This document shows positions 11,137 to 22,567 of a stretch of 64,000 nt of DNA, one piece after another. Numbering within the stretch: the stretch's first letter is position 1; the number at the start of each line of letters is the position of its first letter. The stretch comes from Scolanthus callimorphus (lineage: Eukaryota > Cnidaria > Anthozoa > Actiniaria > Edwardsiidae): the NCBI GenBank assembly GCA_033964015.1, contig JAWWUD010000101.1, forward strand, positions 186,001 through 250,000. The letters run 5' to 3'. Made by a program: the position numbers and the translations under genes. The notes beneath the pieces are model-generated. The model had not been told where the DNA came from, did not search any database, and worked only from the letters and a program-made list of their open reading frames with translations.

Positions 11137-13037
11137 ACCTGTTTTAATGATTGTTTTAATTGTTTTAATGATTACTTTATAAATATAGGTCCTGATTTAG
11201 CTTCTCAAATACAACAACAGTCACCAAATAATGTAAACACATTCTTAAACAAAAATAATCAATTGCCACCCTTTAGGTTTTCGGATATTCCAGTGGAAAA
11301 TATTCTGTTCAGCTTAAAAAAGCTAAAATCTTCTAAAAGCACCGGTCTGGACAAATTACCGGCGCGCGCCCTCAAAACGGCAGCTGATATAATAGCACCA
11401 TCTCTAACGACGATTTTTAACCTGTCTATTTCCACTGGGGTATTCGTTGACGAATGGAAAAATGCACGCGTTTCCCCTATCTATAAAAGTGACGAGCGGC
11501 GTTATTGTGGTAACTACAGACCGATTTCTGTTCTTCCAGTCATCAGCAAAATATTTGAGAGAGAAATTTTCCGACAAATGTATAACTATCTGAATGACAA
11601 TTCCCTGTTGTCTAAATTTCAATCCGGTTTTCGTCCTCAACATTCTACGGTTTCAGCCCTTATACAAATGGTTGATGCCTGGTTTGAGAATTTAGACAAA
11701 GGGGAATTGACAGGAGTGGTATTTTTGGACATCCGAAAAGCATTTGATTCTGTCAATCACAAAATTTTACTTGAGAAGTTGGGATTCTATGGGATTTCGG
11801 GTATGGAGCTCTTGTGGTTCCATTCCTACCTCAAAAATCGCCAGCAACAATGCTTTGTTAATGGTGTTCTTTCAGAACAACAACAGATTGTGTGCGGAAT
11901 CCCACAGGGCTCCATACTTGGCCCTTTACTCTTCCTTATATATATAAACGATTTGCCAGAATGTCTTGAACATACCACTCCTTGTCTCTATGCTGATGAC
12001 ACCCAAATTTTTGCCTCCTCTAAAGAAACTGATGAACTATCCTCTGCACTGAATTTAGACCTTGAAAACATATCTGACTGGCTTGCGGTCAACAAACTCC
12101 AGTCACATACTTCTAAATCAAAAGTGATGATTATAGGGTCTGATCACAACTTAAGTTCCAAAGCCGGGGCCCTGACTAATACCATCAAGTTGGGCGATAA
12201 AAATATCACCCATGTTGACTCTCACAAGTGCCTTGGTGTCGAAGTTGACAAAAGGCTTAATTTTAAGACTCACATAGAGGAAATGTGTAAGAAAGTCTGC
12301 TCCGGCATTGGTGCTATTAAGCGTGTCAGGCCCTTTGTCCCGTTATGGTCTCGTGAGGCCCTGTATAAGTCTCTGGTTCTCCCATACTTTGATTATTGTT
12401 CCCCCTTGTGGGATACCTGTGGTAAAACTCTTAAGGACAAGCTTCAGAGACTGCAGAACCGGGCCGCACGAGTCATAACGGGTGCAAATTACGATTCCCC
12501 ATCTCAAATGATCCTTGAAAAACTTGAATGGGAGAAACTTGATAGGAGACATGTAAAGTCTAAGGGTACATATATTTTTAAAATATTAAACGGGCACTCC
12601 GCACCTAACCTAAGGGAAAGCTTTACGAGGCTACAGGATACAGGGATAACTACAGGATACAGGGATAAAATATATCCTGAGAAGCTGTGAAACTGACCTA
12701 GTGCTCCCAAGGCCGAACACGAATTTCCTTAAACGTAGCTTTAAGTACAGTGGTGCAATGCTATGGAACAGCCTACCAACAACTGCCAAGAAGGCAAATT
12801 CAATTAAGGAATTCAAGTGCCTGATTGACTTGACCTCTTCCACGGAGACATGCTGACTCTTTTTTTAAAGGTGTCTGCAATCAGTGATTCTTAATCCAGT
12901 ATTATAATACAGTTTTTTAATAAGCACAGCCCCCCTGGAAACCAGCGTTACAGTATTAGGTAAATTACTGTACTTGTTGTGTGAGGCCACTGTGCCTAAA
13001 TAAAATTGTATGTATGTATATGTATGTATGTGTGAAT
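11137..13037 (+). mobile_element. 5'-truncated L2/CR1-like non-LTR retrotransposon
   Basis: The body encodes RT and C-terminal sequence, followed by a short 3' UTR and a TGTATGTATGTA microsatellite tail (about 13005-13035) of the kind that ends many cnidarian LINEs. No endonuclease domain is present, so it is 5'-truncated. It lies inside the transposase-like pseudogene, whose coding sequence stops at its left edge and resumes at its right edge. I could not define a clean target-site duplication. Confidence 0.8.
11140..12854 (+). pseudogene. Reverse transcriptase of the non-LTR element, frameshifted near its end
   Basis: A single frame from about 11137 to 12690 carries RT motifs in order: STGLDKLPARALK, NYRPISVLPVISKIFE, FQSGFRPQHST, VVFLDIRKAFDSVNH (motif A), GIPQGSILGPLLFLIYINDL (motif B), and the catalytic YADD at about 11989-12000. 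The thumb and C-terminal region follow (SKCLGV-like HKCLGVEVDKRLNF, NRAARVITG). A 19-bp tandem duplication (12631-12649 repeated at 12650-12668) shifts the frame and ends the ORF at 12690. The normal C-terminus (KYSGAMLWNSLP) continues in the shifted frame to TGA 12852-12854. RT copies element RNA at a nicked target; this copy lacks the endonuclease and cannot be autonomous. Confidence 0.85.
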
Positions 13038-13199
13038 GTTACCATACTAACAAGCTAGGAGGCTTCAGCAAAGATATGCTGAATGACTTTTGTCTCCACT
13101 TTGATTTACAATTTAAGTCAAAGGATCTCAAAAAGGACCTTATTTGAACTATAGGGAACATGATTAAAGACTGCTCATGCAACATGTGATGCAACCGGC

Positions 13200-14500
13200 A
13201 CAGCGCTGTTGAAGTACAAGACACTTGCGAACCGTACCAGCTGATTTCCTATCCTCCAATTAGCCAACAGAACAATGTTTGTTGCATCGCCAAGCGTTCC
13301 CAAAGATTGTAAAAGATATTGGAATTAAATGTACAAACGGGTGGCACGAGGTCCATGAAGCCCCCCCTCCCCCTTGAAACAAATTATGGCTAACATAAAC
13401 TCATCAACTTCTGATTAACCAAGCGTATCCGATAATTTTGTACTGTCCCCCTCCCCCCTTCCAATAATGTTTTGCTTCCACTGCCTATACTATAATGTCA
13501 AATCTTAACTTGGCTTCATTTGGACAATGACTAAATCCAAAACTACGAAAATTCGGTTTATCTCGCAAGACTTTTCGTTTTCACGTGCAAAGAATCCTTT
13601 ACGCACCGTGAGGTGAGATCAGCTGATTCCTCCACAGAGTGATAACAGGGGGGGTTGTTCCTCTATTTTTTGGGCGGGGGTGCTGGGGTGCTCGTCGTAC
13701 CTTTTAGGGTTTAAAATCAGGCCTCTGGTGAGGGTAAAATTCAAAAGCTCAACATTTTTTCCAGATAGGTACCTGTTAGGGGTTAGCTTGTGTAAGCAGC
13801 TGCCACTTCGCGCTCGCTGGAAAAGGACGACCAAATCTGTGTTGAATTGAGGTCAGCAGATTCCTTTTTCATCAAAAATCTACACATTATAAAAAAAAAT
13901 TGTTTCTTGATGCACTCAAGTAAGAAAAAAAAATAAAAGAATAAATTAAGCAGGCCCGAAGGTCAGCGGATCAATTGTTCCGAGCGGTTATCGATTAGTC
14001 TCGTTAGATTTGCTGTTTATTTCTCCGCTGCGTACTAGTGAGGTAATATTTTCGAGAAATTGTGCTAAACTATGAAGAAAACGAGAGCTTATTCTCTATA
14101 CAAAGTTCACCTGAGTGCATGGTATGCAAGTTGGAACTATCCGCCAGTTCTATAGCAAGCAACTTAGAGGATCTGCAATGTTTCTAAATGTTTTGTTGTC
14201 GCGGTTCTGGAAGTCACGATCAGTCACGTAACACTGAAATCACCAAAATCACACTAAAAAGCCAGGTAAAATCCATTTCCTGCTTTTGAAACTGTGGAAA
14301 GGACCGCTACTAACCTTTCTGCATCATCTAGGGATGATTATCTGCATTGTTTGGAACTTGTTCTTCTTCATGGTATGATCTAGGTGACTCGTAAACAATA
14401 CAACAAGAGGTCACAATCTCAAGGTGAGAACCGTAACTTCGAGCGTTTGTTTTGCGCTCAATACGCGCGAGCCGACAAATGTTTTTCCATAATTCTACAC
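13200..14500. other. Non-coding stretch with a dispersed G-rich repeat
   Basis: No supported gene. A segment around 13660-13760 (GGGGTGCTCGTCGTACCTTTTAGGG) resembles sequences near 27430 and 31740 in this window, so it belongs to a dispersed repeat family. The rest is AT-rich with no clear structure. Confidence 0.45.
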
Positions 14501-14502
14501 TA

Positions 14503-14700
14503 CCAGCAAAAAGAAACTGGAACGAAATTCGACGAAATTCGACGAAATTCGCCGTAATTCGCCGAAAAACATCGAAAAATCGATGACCTCGAATTTTCGC
14601 CGAAAATTCGTTCGTTCTTTTGTCTCAAACCCTCGAAATTTCGCCGCGTTAATCGATGCTGTCAAGCGAATTATCGCTTCGAATTTTCGTTCAGCGATTT
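14503..14700 (+). repeat. Left TIR and subterminal repeats of the Tc1-type element
   Basis: The first 39 bp match the inverted right end without mismatch. Beyond that the segment is a series of related CGAAATTCG / CGAATTTTCG / CGAAAAATCG units rather than a strict inverted repeat. These look like repeated transposase-binding sites, by analogy with IR/DR-type Tc1 elements. Confidence 0.8.
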
Positions 14701-15192
14701 ATCGTTCAGCGAATTTTCGCCGTGAATGTACTGCTGAAGTGCGAGAAATGTACCTGTGACTAAAACGTTAATTGATTGTTTACTTTTCCATACTGGATGC
14801 ATCTAGAATGGGCTGCAATTATCATGTTGTATATTATTAAAGTGATTTCAGACTAACACAAGTGTGCGTTTTGTTATCACTCCAGGAATCCTCTTTCTGA
14901 AAAGCTTTTCTAAATGTGATCGAAGAGAACGGCAATGCTCGGTTACGTACCTGTCCTTAAGAATTTGTTCCTGCGCCGAAATCCCTCCAAGCCACGACGT
15001 AGATAGAGAAGAATACTCCAGTGTGAGCGTTTGATTTAGTATTTTCCACCGAGAAAACGCGGGTAGCATGATTGTAGCGTCACACGATTTATGTTGTCAG
15101 TACTTATTGCAGTGCGACTCGTTCCCATGCCCTTTGTTTACGTGCATCGTTATAGCAACCAATCAACAAAGCCGTGCCTATAAAGTGGCTGA

Positions 15193-16236
15193 ATGAGTTT
15201 CAAGAAATCACTTTTCTCATTGATCATGCCTCGTGTGAGTGATTACACTCGTGAGCGAATTGTTCGTTTGCACTTACAACATTTAAAACTCAAAGACATC
15301 AAAACAGCGTTAGCGAGAGAGAACATCTCAGTTAGCCTCGGTAGTGTCGGAGCCATCGTCCGGAAGTACCGCGAGACCGGATCCACCCGCGATTTACGAA
15401 AGACAGGAAGGCCGAGAAAGATGACTGAGGCTGGTACGCGGATCATAAACGACGAGATGGAGAGAAATGACGAGACGACAGCCGAGGCGCTTAAGGCCAA
15501 ACTTGAGGAGGCCGGAATCGATGTGTGTGCCTCTACAGTGTGTGCCGAGCGGAGAAAAGGGTGGACCCTTGAAGCCACCAAATACGGTCAAATGATCCGT
15601 AATCAGAACAAGGAGTTGCGCCTTCGGTTTGCAGAAAGATGTGCTGCCCTTGGTGATCGTTTCAAGGATTCAATCTTTGCCGACGAGTCATCTATACAGG
15701 CCGAGCAGTACCGAAGGACATGCTACAGGAAAAAGGACCAGCCTAAAAAGAAGAAACCCAAGCCGAAGCACCCCCTGAAAGTGCATGTTTGGGCCGGAAT
15801 CTCCAAGAACGGCGCTACTAATATCTGCATTTTCGAGGGGATCCTTGACGCGGAATTCTACTGCGAGATCTTAGAACGGACGCTCGTACCATTCATCCGC
15901 GAGAAAATGCCAGGAACTCACAGGCTGATCCAGGACAACGATCCAAAGCACACGTCCAACAGGTGCAAGAACTTTTACATCGAAAATGGCATTGATTGGT
16001 GGCCGACCCCTGCAGAGAGCCCTGATCTGAACCCCATAGAGAAGGTGTGGCATGAGCTGAAAGAGTTTTTGCGATCCCACGTCAAGCCGAAAACCAAACA
16101 GGAGCTCGTGGATGGGATCAAGCTCTTTTGGAGTGAGAGGATGGACGCCGCTAAATGCGCTCGCTACATCGACCATATGATAGACAAGTGTATTCCAGCG
16201 GTGATAGAGGCACAGGGAGGAACCACCAAGTTTTAA
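15193..16236 (+). CDS. Tc1-family DD34E transposase, open reading frame intact
   Basis: 347 codons, or 336 if translation starts at the second ATG (15226, MPRVSDYTRERIVRLH), which fits Tc1 transposases better. The N-terminal half holds paired helix-turn-helix regions (KLKDIKTALARENISVS; GRPRKMT linker). The catalytic triad is visible: Asp in IFADESSI, Asp in LIQDNDPKHTS and Glu in SPDLNPIEKVWHEL, with 34 residues between the last two, the DD34E spacing. A Lys-rich stretch (KKDQPKKKKPKPKHPLK) lies in the catalytic domain and may act in nuclear import. There are no stops or frameshifts, and it sits about 700 bp from an intact TIR. The enzyme would excise and reinsert the element at TA sites; whether it is active is untested. 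Confidence 0.93.
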   Translation: MSFKKSLFSLIMPRVSDYTRERIVRLHLQHLKLKDIKTALARENISVSLGSVGAIVRKYRETGSTRDLRKTGRPRKMTEAGTRIINDEMERNDETTAEALKAKLEEAGIDVCASTVCAERRKGWTLEATKYGQMIRNQNKELRLRFAERCAALGDRFKDSIFADESSIQAEQYRRTCYRKKDQPKKKKPKPKHPLKVHVWAGISKNGATNICIFEGILDAEFYCEILERTLVPFIREKMPGTHRLIQDNDPKHTSNRCKNFYIENGIDWWPTPAESPDLNPIEKVWHELKEFLRSHVKPKTKQELVDGIKLFWSERMDAAKCARYIDHMIDKCIPAVIEAQGGTTKF

Positions 16237-16332
16237 GATCCAGACAAGCAAAAAAAAAAAACGGTTCTATTAGGAACCACCCAAATGAAATAAAAGTCAA
16301 TACACAATGCTTCTTAACACAAACCCACAAAA

Positions 16333-16717
16333 GGTTCTAGTTAGTTAACCGTATCAGAACCAGCGCCTTTTCTTTCCTGAATAAAAAAGAGAAAACAAAC
16401 CCACAAAGGTTCTAGTTAGTTAACCGTATCAGAACCAGCGCCTTTTCTTTCCTGAATAAAAAAGAGAAAACAAACACACAAAATGTTCTAGTTAGTTAAC
16501 CGTATTAGAACCAGCGCCTTCTCTTTCCTGAATAAAAAAGAGAAAACAAACACACAAAAGGTTCTAGTTAGTTAACCGTATTAGAACCAGCGCCTTCTCT
16601 TTCCTGAATAAAAAAGAGAAAACAAACACACAAAAGGTTCTAGTTAGTTAACCGTATCAGAACCAGCGCCTTTTCTTTCCTGAATAAAAAAGAGAAAACA
16701 AACCCACAAAAGGTTCT
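16333..16717. repeat. 76-bp tandem repeat array, left part
   Basis: GGTTCTAGTTAGTTAACCGT recurs at 16333, 16408, 16484 (one mismatch), 16560 and 16636, with a partial unit at 16712 cut off by the IS3EU-like insertion. Each unit contains GGTTCT...AGAACC as a short inverted repeat, and TTTTCTTTCC...AAGAGAAAAC as another. The array continues at 24001 in the same orientation. It belongs to the Tc1-type element, lying just 3' of its transposase. Confidence 0.92.
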
Positions 16718-16975
16718 TACGGTGGCCCACAAGTGTCACGGCAAAATAAAAACTCCACGGCAAAACAAAGCAAACTCACGGCAAAACAAAGCAAACTCAC
16801 GGCAAAACAAAGCAAACTCACGGCAAAACAAAGCAAACTCACGGCAAAACAAAGCAAACTCACGGCAAAACAAAGCAAACTCACGGCAAAACAAAGCAAA
16901 CTCACGGCAAAACAAAGCAAACTCACGGCAAAACAAAGCAAACTCACGGCAAAACAAAGCAAACTCACGGCAAAA
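16718..16975 (+). repeat. Left TIR of the IS3EU-like element, with ten 21-bp repeats
   Basis: About 40 bp of unique TIR (TACGGTGGCCCACAAGTGTC...) is followed by ten tandem copies of the 21-bp unit CGGCAAAACAAAGCAAACTC+A, from 16758 to 16967. The right end has the same unit inverted, with about seven copies. Because 21 is a multiple of three, the repeats stay open in all three frames and generate spurious low-complexity ORFs. They are probably transposase-binding sites. Confidence 0.9.
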
Positions 16976-17086
16976 AGCAGAATGGGAGAAACGGCCGAGA
17001 AGACCCTGGGGACGAGGTTACGACTGTTGGTCAGCGGTTCACCTTATGAGGAGAAGTGTGAATCTTCCCTCGTGCTCGAATCCATC

Positions 17087-20015
17087 ATGTTTTGCACAAA
17101 CTGTGGCAAAGAAGGCACTTTATTTGCACGATTTTGTGAAGGATGTGGAAAAGGTAAGATTTTAACTTAGCTCAGCAGTTACTTATACATATTTTCTCTC
17201 ATTCTCTCGACTGCTGAGCGAAATGACCTGCATGCATAGCTATGCATGCTGCTTGCCTTATTCATGAAATAGTCGAGTTTGGGTACAATTTTAGCGTCTC
17301 AAACTCCTAACTTATGCTCTAATTTTGCGGCTTTTTGCGTGTTAAAATATCAATTGTCGAATATCAAAAACTTGGCTTCGTATCATAGTCTCCTGAAACA
17401 TATGTATCGTGTTTCTTCTCTTGAGATTCATGAGCCAAGTAAACAAACATACCATAACATGTAACCGGGGAAGGGGTACCTCTATTTATTATATGGCTGG
17501 ACAATTTCCTGTGATTTGATTGATTGGCGCACTGGCTGTATTTTGTGTATTGCCCACAGGCTATATTTTCCGTATTCGGACCCGTGTCCCAGATGAAGAT
17601 CATGCATATTTGAATGAGTCATAAAATACATGAATTATTAACCTCTCTTATTATTGACTTAACGGGGATGATCTGCTGAACAGAGTCGGATTTCGAGCTT
17701 CTTGTCATAAACAGGGTATACATTTTCCAGATTTCTGAGTCTGTTGGTCATCAGCCAATCAGATTGCGTAGAGAAAACAATTATACAATTACTTGTGATT
17801 ACTTTGGAAGGAAATTCAGTTTTTGATTCACAATTGTGAATTACTTTGCCCTCTGATTGATTTGCCGTTGAATTACTATCGCATTTGATTTTGCAGTGAA
17901 TAACTCATGAATTGCTTTGACAGTCATGTGAAAACTGCTTAATCATTCTGTAAAAGATTTACACCTTTTCTTTTTCTATCAGCACTTTCATCTTCCAATC
18001 AATCTGGACCATCCAATCAATCTGGACCCTGTAATCAGCCTGGACCGTCCAACCAAGCCGGACCCTCCAATCAGTCTAAACCCTACAGTCAGCGTGGACC
18101 CTCAATACGAGCAAAGTCTTTTGAGGAGTACAAAAGATCAAAAGGAAAACAATGGAAGTCATTTGTTAAATCCAAACCCTTACCTGATAAAGATGAGGAT
18201 GTAGTCATTAATATATCATTAATGGAGTACAGCCATAAAGACGAAGACCTCAAGGCTAAAAGGGGGAAGAGGCTCCCACTAAGGGTCTCACCCTCAGTGG
18301 GCTATATTGCACTTAAAAAGCTAGCAGAGGAGAAGTGGAAAAACTTCTGCAGTGATTTGTATGATGAATCAGAAGTTTATCACCTTCTCTTTGAAGATAA
18401 GGCCAAAGCTTTGTGGGTACCGGGGACAAAAAAAACCGAACCATTCACCCTTGCACGATATAAAGAAGAGATAGGCAAAGACTACAAACGGATAACGATG
18501 TATATCTGCTGTGACAGAGACTTACAAATGTATGAGGGCTTCTGTGATGATGACTATGAAAGTGAAGATGGGAATGATGCCAATGGAAATGAGAATCATA
18601 CCAAGGAAACCAAGGGAGCAAAGTCTGATGATGGCGATGACATAAAGCCAATGCTTGATGCATCTTCCAGCAAACGCCCAAAACTAGATACTAGTCAATT
18701 TGAGAATACAATACCAGTGGTTCATCTTGATGATGGTGATCATCCAGATGAAACTGCAGTTAATCAGCAGATCCAGATGGACCAGGAGTTGGCTAAGCAA
18801 CTACAAGAAACTGTTGATGAATGCACAGAATCGCATATGAATGCAGAATCTGTTGTGCGACAGATATCAAAAAATGTTGACAATCAAGGACAACTTTACA
18901 TTGTGCTCAGACGCAATGCGTCGATTGAAAGAATTGTTGCGCTTTGGAAGCGAGAAATCGAGAAAAATCCAGAAGCAGTTGATCAAGTCCTTAGGGTGCA
19001 CTTTAGTGGCGAAAAGGGTATAGATTCTGGTGCTATAGCCCAGGAGTTTTTCCATTATGCAATAAACCTTATCAGCGTTACAGTTTTTCCTGGTGGAGTC
19101 CCCGTGGAGAGCACAACATATGTGCAAAATGGGACATTTGTGATCTGTGGTCAGCTGGCTGCTCACAGCTTAGCCCAGCGAGGCCTTCCTCCTAGATTCC
19201 TTGAGAATGCTACTTATAACTTGATGATCAACCCAGAGCTGTCATTACAAGAGGTTGACCAAGAACAGTTCTTGACTGAGAATGACAGAACTCTGTTGGA
19301 GGCACTAAAGAATGATGTCAAGGAAAGCAGAAGCCTTATCATAGACCATGGCTATACTGGTCCAATTGATGAATTGCACAAGGAAGAAATCGCCAAGTCT
19401 GTCACTGTCAGTATCATTACAAGAAGAAGCATTTACCTGAAGGAGTTCATGAATGGACTCAAGGCCTTTGGCTTATCTGACCTGATTGTTAGATATCCAG
19501 AAGCATGTAGAAGTCTGTTGGTTAAGGATGCACACAGTGTTGAAGAGGTGGATGCAAACTATGTTGCATCATTGTTAAGGCCTGTTTACTCAGACATTAA
19601 GTCACAAAGAGTTGTAGAGGAGAGCATGTTGGATCATTTCCATGATTTTATGATTACACTAGAAGACAAGCAGGTTGATGGGTACGAGGAGGCTGTGGGA
19701 TGGAAAACAGAAGAAGACACCTGCACAGCTGAACCGGAGCAGTTTATTTCAGCTGACCTGACCCCTGCTGGGGTACTAGGCTGGCTTACAGGTCAGCGAC
19801 ACAAACCTCTTGATGAGGAAGATGAGCTAGTAATTACGGTGCAGTTTGACCATCACTGTAAATTAAGAAACAAAGATCACACTATCTGTTACCCAATTGT
19901 TGGTGCATGTGCCCAAGTGATAACATTGCCAGTAGAGCACATGAAAACATCCAAAGAATTCAGCGAGGTATTTCTGACCGCATATTGTAAAGGCCAGGCA
20001 TTTGCGAAGCCCTAA
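17087..20015 (+). CDS. Zinc-ribbon / ubiquitin-like / HECT-domain E3-ligase-like protein (699 aa, two exons)
   Basis: Exon 1 is 17087-17153 (MFCTNCGKEGTLFARFCEGC: two CxxC pairs, a zinc ribbon), donor GTAAGA. Exon 2 starts at 17983 after TTTTTCTATCAG and joins in frame (phase 1). Next come SNQSGP-like linker repeats (about residues 26-60), FEEYKRSKGKQWKSF, and a ubiquitin-like region (about 80-190, INISLM...LPLRVSPS...FTLARYKEEIGKDYKRITMY). After an acidic linker comes a degenerate UIM-like QELAKQLQETVDE and a C-terminal HECT domain (about 345-699) with VHFSGEKGIDSGAIAQEFF. A Cys at residue 665 (GACAQVITLP) lies seven residues before the Pro, where the HECT catalytic Cys falls. No stops. The family resembles multicopy 'G2E3-like' genes of fish and cnidarians. 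It lies wholly inside the IS3EU-like element, so it is cargo or a transposition helper. The same frame is open upstream through the TIR repeats (ATG 16733), but 17087 is the better start. Confidence 0.85.
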
Positions 20016-20219
20016 GTTTGTATACTGGTACTTTATGATTTATTGAAGATTTTTTTAACCATACCAGGAAAGGAGGGTGTGTGCTTACATCCCCTTCTTA
20101 TAGACAAAAAATGCAATCATAGACTGTTTAGCAGATGGTTCACAGATGGAACAGAACATAGTGAAAACAGAAGTTTAGTGACTGTATCCTAAAGTATGAA
20201 ACAAGGTTCCTTGGTGACT

Positions 20220-20590
20220 CCCCCTAAAAAAAGTCACATATGCTTGTTCTATCCCTTAGGGTATAAAATTCGCCTCCAAGTGCTATCCCTTAGGGTCTTC
20301 TAGAAAATCTGCTATCACTTAGGGTGTCTTGCAGCCCGACCCAAAGAATACAAATCAAACTTCCTGTCAAACTTGTTAAGATTTCCTGTTTTAAAATCAA
20401 GTAATAGGTCTCATGGTCCATCCAACTGTCTATAAATCACAAACGTCAATTGGCCAATCAAAATTGATCTATAGACCATGCCTTTTTGCTATCTCTTAGG
20501 GTTGAATTTGCCTTTGGCCACACCCATTTTGCTATCCCTTAGGGTTAAAATTCATTTTCTCAACTAGCATATGTGACTTTTTTTAGGGGT
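20220..20590. repeat. MITE with CCCCTAAAAAAAGTCACATATG termini
   Basis: Inverted ends CCCCTAAAAAAAGTCACATA (left) and TATGTGACTTTTTTTAGGGG (right) enclose about 330 bp. The interior repeats GCTATCCCTTAGGGT five times or so, in a stretch lacking ORFs. It sits in the IS3EU-like element's intergenic region, 3' of the HECT gene. No clear target duplication is visible. Confidence 0.65.
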
Positions 20591-20599
20591 TAAGACACC

Positions 20600-22560
20600 A
20601 ATAACTGAAAAGAGTGATAACTTTCTCTACATAGAGCAGATAATTATTAGTATTATATGAAAGATATATGGTATAATATATTGTTCCATGAATTATAATT
20701 CATGTATGTTATATGTTACAGTTTTAAATTTTATACTTTTATCATGATTGTCATAACTTGAAAATATAGTTACTGTTTTTTTGGTTTGGTATGGCTAACA
20801 CTTAATCAGTTGCACTCTTATCCAATCATGCTGGAGATGAGGAACTTGCTCAAAAAGTAAGTGTCAGTTATGCAAACAATGATAGCTAAGGGGCTGAACA
20901 TTTCACTTTTGAGGGAAGAGGTGGTTGATTTTGTGGTTGCAATATTTTTTTGGGGGGTCCTCAGTCTTCACCCAAAATGCACGATTTTTTATAAGCATAA
21001 AGCGGGATATTTTTTTCAAAATCACCCCCCCCCCCTCAAAAGTCACTTGGGCAGCCCCTAAGATGAATAAATGTTATGTTACTGTTAATGCACATGTTAT
21101 TGTAATTACCAGAAAGCCTCTGATTTTTGTGTATCCATGTGGATGTTCTCTGTTTACATTGATAATTTTAATTCAGGATGATGTTTAACAATAATAAAAT
21201 TCTGATACAGCTAAAAATACCAAATGATATTACTCTTTTCCTGTCAAAGAACTAAGATGTTCTAGGAATTCTCTGAGACCTTTCTGTAGGTGGGTGGGCT
21301 CTGCAAAATGGAAAAGCATCTTTCCTATAACTGTCCACATAAGGTCTATAACAGTAATCTCATATTAAACATAGTTGTTTTCTTTGTCTTTACTTGTAAT
21401 TTGAACAGTTTGTCAATCACATCACTAGACACTGCCTGTACATGGTGAACATGATCAAGTTAATATCCTCATTGTGTGATCCCAGAAAAAATCTGACCCC
21501 CCCCCCCCCCCCCCCCCCCGGGGAAAGGATCTGAAATTTCAGAGGGGTGGGGAGGGGGTCAAATCTCAACCCCCTTCTCTGGGGAGGGGGGGGGGGGTAT
21601 GGATCATTTCTGGAATCACACATTACAAAAACATTTCCAGCACGTCATTTTTATACAGCTATGAAATTTGTTGGTATCTCATGCATCTCTCGATTTGTTT
21701 CTTAACAAACAAATTATGTTAAGATGATTTACTGCTGTTTTGAGTATTCTGTGAACTCTCACCAACGTTTTCCAATGCTAAACCATCTTCTGGCTTCCGT
21801 CAATCAAACTTCAAATTTTTAACGGAATTACATTTTGTGCTATTTGATTGATCAGTGCCTTGCGATGAGATGGTGTTTTATGTGTTGGCCTATTGAAAAG
21901 CTTCAAGGGTTTTGATTGACGGCAGCTCAAAGGAGGTTAAGCAGATGGAAATCATTGGCGAGAGTTCGCAGAATACTCAAAACATTAGTAATGAGATCCA
22001 CTTAACTTGGAGGAAGTAGTATCAAGATTGATTGATTGAGATAATAAAAGATAATGTAAAACGTTTAGTCTTTCAGATAAGTAGATGCAATACAGTAAAA
22101 TCCTGCAAGTAAGAACCTAAAATTTAAGAACCTGTTAGGCTAAAATTTTGGCTAAAATTGGCCAACATTTATGTATTGTATTGTATTCCCTGTTATACAC
22201 CCTTTATATAAAAACCTGCTTAGCCTAAACATTTGTCATAGGTTCTTAATTTTTATAAAAAATCATGAATTGGAACATGCTGTACCTGATGTCCAGGAAA
22301 GAAATTAATTTAAGAAAGAAATTAATTTAGGAAAATTATTTAAGGAATAAAGGAGAAATAAAGAATGTAAATAGCTTAAAGTTTCACTAATCACCATTTA
22401 TATAAGAACCTGTTTAGGCTAACTTGGGAAAATGTAGGTTTATTACTCACACGTTTTTACTGTTTATCATATACTCATTAGTGGATCTCATTAAATAATA
22501 TACTCATTACAAAGAATGAGTATATAACAGTAACCACGCCCTTTAATTTAATGTTACATC
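20600..22560. repeat. Non-coding interior of the IS3EU-like element
   Basis: No gene is supported here. A poly-C/poly-G segment at 21497-21597 with TCTGAAATTTCAGAGGGG resembles 35440-35520 and is a dispersed repeat. At 22100-22440, AAGAACCTGTTTAGGCTAA-type units recur irregularly. ORFs crossing these are compositional. Confidence 0.5.
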
Positions 22561-22567
22561 AACCACT

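Larger units (their letters stand above)
8640..13190 (+). pseudogene. Decayed transposase-like gene of a cnidarian multicopy family, split by a LINE
   Basis: Successive open segments (about 8640-8963, 8990-9808, 9790-10146, 10150-10235, 10280-11137) form one protein in shifting frames. In order there is a Ser/Lys/Glu-rich, gag-like N-terminus, a Cys/His-rich region (CADHCRHQ...CNHGHDVTCTNC), a core with MDWAMKF, WFGKRGLS, YLRSDEAGCYH and CKDICDR, then GCWVWRCYGIGPGK, a C2H2 finger (CTEPGCTG...HLDAGEH) and FFSRLAYARR. The core looks like an RNase H-fold transposase with the D of MDWAMKF and the D of RSDEAGCYH as candidate catalytic residues; this is inferred from motif layout. A LINE interrupts at about 11137, and the C-terminal tail (GGFSKDMLNDFCLHFDLQF...IKDCSCNM) resumes at 13038-13190. 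In-frame stops at 8977 and 9027 and frameshifts near 9788 and 10140 mark it as a pseudogene. Confidence 0.6.

Noticed and set aside
16722..17170. ORFs on both strands encoding SKLTAKQ, RQNKANS or LLCFAVS repeats
   Set aside because: They are read-through of the 21-bp TIR repeats, open in all frames because 21 is a multiple of three. The inverted set at 23721-24001 is the same artefact.
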